Below the pieces are notes generated by a model. It worked only from the letters and a program-made list of their open reading frames with translations, was not told the origin of the DNA and did not search any database. Shown here one piece after another: positions 61,484 through 64,000 of a stretch of DNA of 64,000 nucleotides. The translations under genes were made by a program, and so were the position numbers. How positions within the stretch are numbered: position 1 is the first letter of the stretch; every line of letters begins with the position of its first letter. This DNA comes from an uncultured Paludibaculum sp. (GTDB lineage Bacteria; Acidobacteriota; Terriglobia; Bryobacterales; Bryobacteraceae), in contig NZ_OY762269.1 in NCBI RefSeq assembly GCF_963665245.1, positions 1,990,501-2,054,500 on the forward strand. The letters are read 5' to 3'.

Positions 61484-62953
61484 ATGAACCAGGACACCCG
61501 CTTCTTTGGCCACCCGGCCGGCTTGTCGACGTTGTTTTTCACTGAGCTATGGGAGCGGTTCGGCTACTATGGCATGCGCGCGCTGCTGGTCCTGTTTATG
61601 ACCGCGGCCGCCTCAGCCGGCGGCATGGGCCTGGACACAACAAAGGCCTACGCGATCTACGGGCTGTACACCGCCAGTGTTTACGGGTTCAGCCTGCCCG
61701 GCGGCTGGATTGCAGACCGCATCCTGGGCCAGCGCCGCACGGTGATGTACGGCGGGTTCCTGATCGCGGCGGGGTACCTGATGCTGGCGGTCCCCAGCGA
61801 GTCGGTCTTTTACCTTGGGCTGCCTGTGATTGTGTTTGGCACCGGCATGTTAAAGCCCAACATTTCAACAATTGTTGGGCAGATCTACGCGGTAGGCGAT
61901 ACAAGGCGGGATTCCGGATTCTCCATTTTCTACATGGGGATCAACATTGGCGCCACGGTCTCGCCGCTCATCTGCGGGTATGTCGGCGAGCGCATCAACT
62001 GGCACTATGGCTTTGGTCTGGCCGGCGTTGGCATGCTCTTTGGCGTGCTGACGTTCTGGATGGGCCGCCATCGCCTGGGGGATGCGGGCCTGCACCCGGT
62101 GAAGCCGCCGACGCCCGAGGAGGGTCTGAAGTGGCACCGCCAGTTCCGGCTCTCCGTTCTGGGGCTGGTTGGCGCGGCGGCGGTGTTGGCAGGGCTGCAC
62201 TTGAGCGGCATCATGGAACTCACCGCGGAACGGCTGGTAGATGCGGCGGGCGTCCTTTTGGTCGTCATCACGCTGGGGCTTTTCGGCTGGATGTTCTTTG
62301 GCGGTGACTGGACAGCCGCCGAGCGCAAGAGGCTGATCGTTATCATGGTGTTTTTCTGTGGCTCGGCCCTGTACTGGGCGGCCTTTGAGCAGGCTGGTTC
62401 GTCGTTCAGCGTCTTCGCGAAACGGAACACGGACCTCACGCTGTTCGGCTTCGATTTCCCAGCCAGTTGGTTCCAATCGCTCAATGCGGGTTTCATCATT
62501 TGCTTTGCGGCGGCGTTTGCCTGGCTCTGGTTGAAGATGGGTGACCGTCAACCGTCCTCGGTCATGAAGTTTGCCTTGTCTTTGTTCTTTGCCACGGGCA
62601 CGTTTCTCGTGATGATGGCCGCCGCGCAACGAGCCGGCGTGGACGGCCGGGTGAGTCCTCTCTGGCTGGTGGCCACCTACCTGTTGCAGACCTTCGGAGA
62701 GCTGCTGCTAAGCCCGGTTGGTTTGAGTGCCATGACGAAACTGGCGCCGGAGCGGGTGGCTGGACTGATGATGGGCGTATGGTTCCTCTCGCTCTCCATG
62801 GGCAACTACCTCGCCGGCAAAATGGCCTCGATCTATGGCAACCTGCCGCCGTTTGAGCTGTTCCGGACACTGGGGATCATCATGGTGGTGGCCGCCGTAA
62901 TTCTCACCGTGATCGCCCGTCCGGTTTCGAAGTTGACTGGCGACGTAAAATAG
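61484..62953 (+). CDS. POT-family proton-dependent oligopeptide transporter
   Basis: 489 residues with about 14 spans. The POT signature E-x-x-E-R-F-x-Y-Y appears as FFTELWERFGYYGMRALLV. Motif A/2 is GGWIADRILGQRRTV, and FYMGINIGATVSPLICGYVGE is typical of PTR2-like proteins. The C-terminal FGELLLSPVGLSAMTKLAPE is the conserved E-L-x-x-S-x-x-G-L segment. It imports di- and tripeptides with protons, which pairs logically with the secreted dipeptidyl peptidases (S46 and S9) in the window. SD GAGAAGG sits just before the ATG; the next gene starts 4 bp after its stop. Confidence 0.94.
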   Translation: MNQDTRFFGHPAGLSTLFFTELWERFGYYGMRALLVLFMTAAASAGGMGLDTTKAYAIYGLYTASVYGFSLPGGWIADRILGQRRTVMYGGFLIAAGYLMLAVPSESVFYLGLPVIVFGTGMLKPNISTIVGQIYAVGDTRRDSGFSIFYMGINIGATVSPLICGYVGERINWHYGFGLAGVGMLFGVLTFWMGRHRLGDAGLHPVKPPTPEEGLKWHRQFRLSVLGLVGAAAVLAGLHLSGIMELTAERLVDAAGVLLVVITLGLFGWMFFGGDWTAAERKRLIVIMVFFCGSALYWAAFEQAGSSFSVFAKRNTDLTLFGFDFPASWFQSLNAGFIICFAAAFAWLWLKMGDRQPSSVMKFALSLFFATGTFLVMMAAAQRAGVDGRVSPLWLVATYLLQTFGELLLSPVGLSAMTKLAPERVAGLMMGVWFLSLSMGNYLAGKMASIYGNLPPFELFRTLGIIMVVAAVILTVIARPVSKLTGDVK

Positions 62954-62957
62954 AACG

Positions 62958-63227
62958 ATGGCCGACAAGAAGCCGAAGACGCCGGAGAACCCGTCGTCCA
63001 TAGGCGCGCAACCGTTTGAACAGTCGATCAGCGACCTCGAAACGGTGGTGCGTCAACTGGAAAGCGCCGAACTGCCTCTGGAGCAGGCTCTGGAGCTGTT
63101 CGAGAAGGGGATGCAGCTCAGTGACTCGTGCCGCAAACAACTGACAGCGGCGGAAACTCGTGTGGAAATCCTCATGAAGAAAGGTCAGGAGTTTGAGGCC
63201 GAGCCTTTTGATCCGGAAGAAGAATGA
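62958..63227 (+). CDS. xseB: Exodeoxyribonuclease VII small subunit
   Basis: 89 residues. The XseB core is readable as QSISDLETVVRQLESAELPL, EQALELFEKGMQLSDSCRK and LTAAETRVEILMKK, a two-helix unit that coats the XseA coiled coil. The large subunit gene is not in the window. The pairing with ispA just downstream (ATGA overlap) is common in many bacteria. Length and motifs are complete. Confidence 0.95.
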   Translation: MADKKPKTPENPSSIGAQPFEQSISDLETVVRQLESAELPLEQALELFEKGMQLSDSCRKQLTAAETRVEILMKKGQEFEAEPFDPEEE

Positions 63228-64000
63228 CCCTTGCTGAATTGAGTCTGAAAGAATACCTGGCCGAGCAGACCAAGCTCATCGACCAGGAGTTGGACCGGCT
63301 AGTGCCGGCCGAAGATACGCCGCCGGCGGTGATCCACAAGGCGATGCGCTATTCGCTGTTTGCGGGCGGCAAACGCATCAGGCCCATTCTGTGCCTGGAA
63401 GCGGCGAGGAGTGTCGCCGGCCGCGACATCGAAGGCGCGGTAACCGTGTCCTGCCCGCTGGAGCTGATCCACACCTATTCGCTGATCCACGACGATCTTC
63501 CGGCCCTGGACAACGACGATCTGCGGCGCGGGCGGCCCACCTCGCATAAGGTGTTCGGCGAGGCGATGGCCATTCTGGCCGGTGATTCCCTGCTGACTTT
63601 CGCTTTCGAGGTGTTAGGCCGCGCAGGCAACGCCCGGCTGGTGACGGAACTGGCGGCGGCCTCCGGCACGGTGCGTGGCATGATCGCGGGCCAGGTGCAC
63701 GACATTGAGGGTGAGAATCAGACGCCCACGGCGGAACTGCTGGAGCAGATCCACAGAGCGAAGACCGGCGCGCTGCTGCGCTGTTCCCTACGCATGGGGG
63801 CCATCCATGCCGGCGCCACGGATAGCCAACTGGCGTCCATGTCCGCCTATGGAGAACACATCGGACTCGCGTTCCAGATCATCGACGACATTCTGGACGT
63901 GACACAGACGAGCGAAGAACTGGGCAAGACGGCGGGCAAGGACGCGGAACAGCATAAGATCACCTTCCCGGCGGTTTACGGGCTTGAGGCTTCGCAGAAA
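63224..64000 (+). CDS. ispA: Polyprenyl (farnesyl/geranyl) diphosphate synthase, partial at window end
   Basis: The frame opens at ATG 63224, overlapping the xseB stop (ATGA), and runs to the window edge without a stop: 259 codons of an expected ~295. Family features: FAGGKRIRPILCLEAAR (substrate Lys/Arg), first Asp-rich motif in HDDLPALDNDDLRRGRPT, CLD-type segment AKTGALLRCS, and second motif FQIIDDILDVTQTSEELGKT with downstream Lys in GKDAEQHKITFP. This is the short-chain (C15/C20) group with the two-residue insert in the first motif. It condenses IPP with allylic diphosphates, downstream of ispG in isoprenoid synthesis. Confidence 0.95.
   Translation, partial: MTLAELSLKEYLAEQTKLIDQELDRLVPAEDTPPAVIHKAMRYSLFAGGKRIRPILCLEAARSVAGRDIEGAVTVSCPLELIHTYSLIHDDLPALDNDDLRRGRPTSHKVFGEAMAILAGDSLLTFAFEVLGRAGNARLVTELAAASGTVRGMIAGQVHDIEGENQTPTAELLEQIHRAKTGALLRCSLRMGAIHAGATDSQLASMSAYGEHIGLAFQIIDDILDVTQTSEELGKTAGKDAEQHKITFPAVYGLEASQK

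Overview
The window looks like chromosomal DNA of an acidobacterium of the Solibacter/Bryobacter/Paludibaculum group (Bryobacterales). This is an inference from gene content: a PadR regulator translationally coupled to a duplicated MacB-like 'ADOP' permease, a secreted protein ending in the TIGR03437-type C-terminal domain typical of Solibacter, S46 and S9 exopeptidases, an FecR-like secreted protein and a generally high G+C. No rRNA, tRNA, CRISPR array or prophage was recognised.

Region 1 (1-7.9 kb) is an accessory island that looks lower in G+C than the rest. It holds a small membrane protein, an IS1634-family element with good terminal inverted repeats sitting between the terminal repeats and the istA start of an IS21-family remnant, and a minus-strand cassette of three unrecognised envelope genes: a large secreted protein, a 63-residue peptide and a polytopic membrane protein.

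Region 2 (7.9-17.2 kb) centres on a 1527-residue protein joining a complete type IA topoisomerase III to a complete RecQ helicase with an HRDC domain. The topoisomerase half carries an in-frame tandem array of 81-bp units, each containing two DNA palindromes. A second, G-rich, hairpin-bearing tandem array lies just upstream and is split by an intact IS256-family element with an 8-bp target duplication. An intact IS1202-like element with 19-bp flanking direct repeats follows, next to a DinB-like secreted protein.

Region 3 (17.3-30.5 kb): a GNAT acetyltransferase, a short cyclic-glucan-synthase-like protein (GT84 plus glycoamylase domain, no GH94 domain) with an ABC exporter, a DapA-family aldolase, an F0-only ATP synthase cluster (atpZ-atpI-atpB-atpE) with a clear terminator, an S46 dipeptidyl peptidase and a predicted ATP-grasp protein.

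Region 4 (30.5-47.2 kb): a PDZ/GAF/PAS membrane histidine kinase and an NtrC-type regulator preceded by a sigma-54-like promoter, secreted proteins (TIGR03437, FecR), an S9 peptidase and HtrA protease pair, divergent ruvX-mltG, a beta-propeller lactonase and an MFS transporter.

Region 5 (47.2-64 kb): DNA polymerase IV divergent from padR-ADOP with a paired operator between them, DUF488, then the housekeeping DUF1385-prfA-prmC operon with a good promoter, a TPR protein, a pseudo-receiver divergent from ispG, rpsU with a perfect-palindrome terminator, a secreted DUF4412-like protein, and a tightly packed plus-strand run (PH-domain protein, SDR, substrate-binding protein, POT transporter, xseB, ispA) that leaves the window inside ispA.
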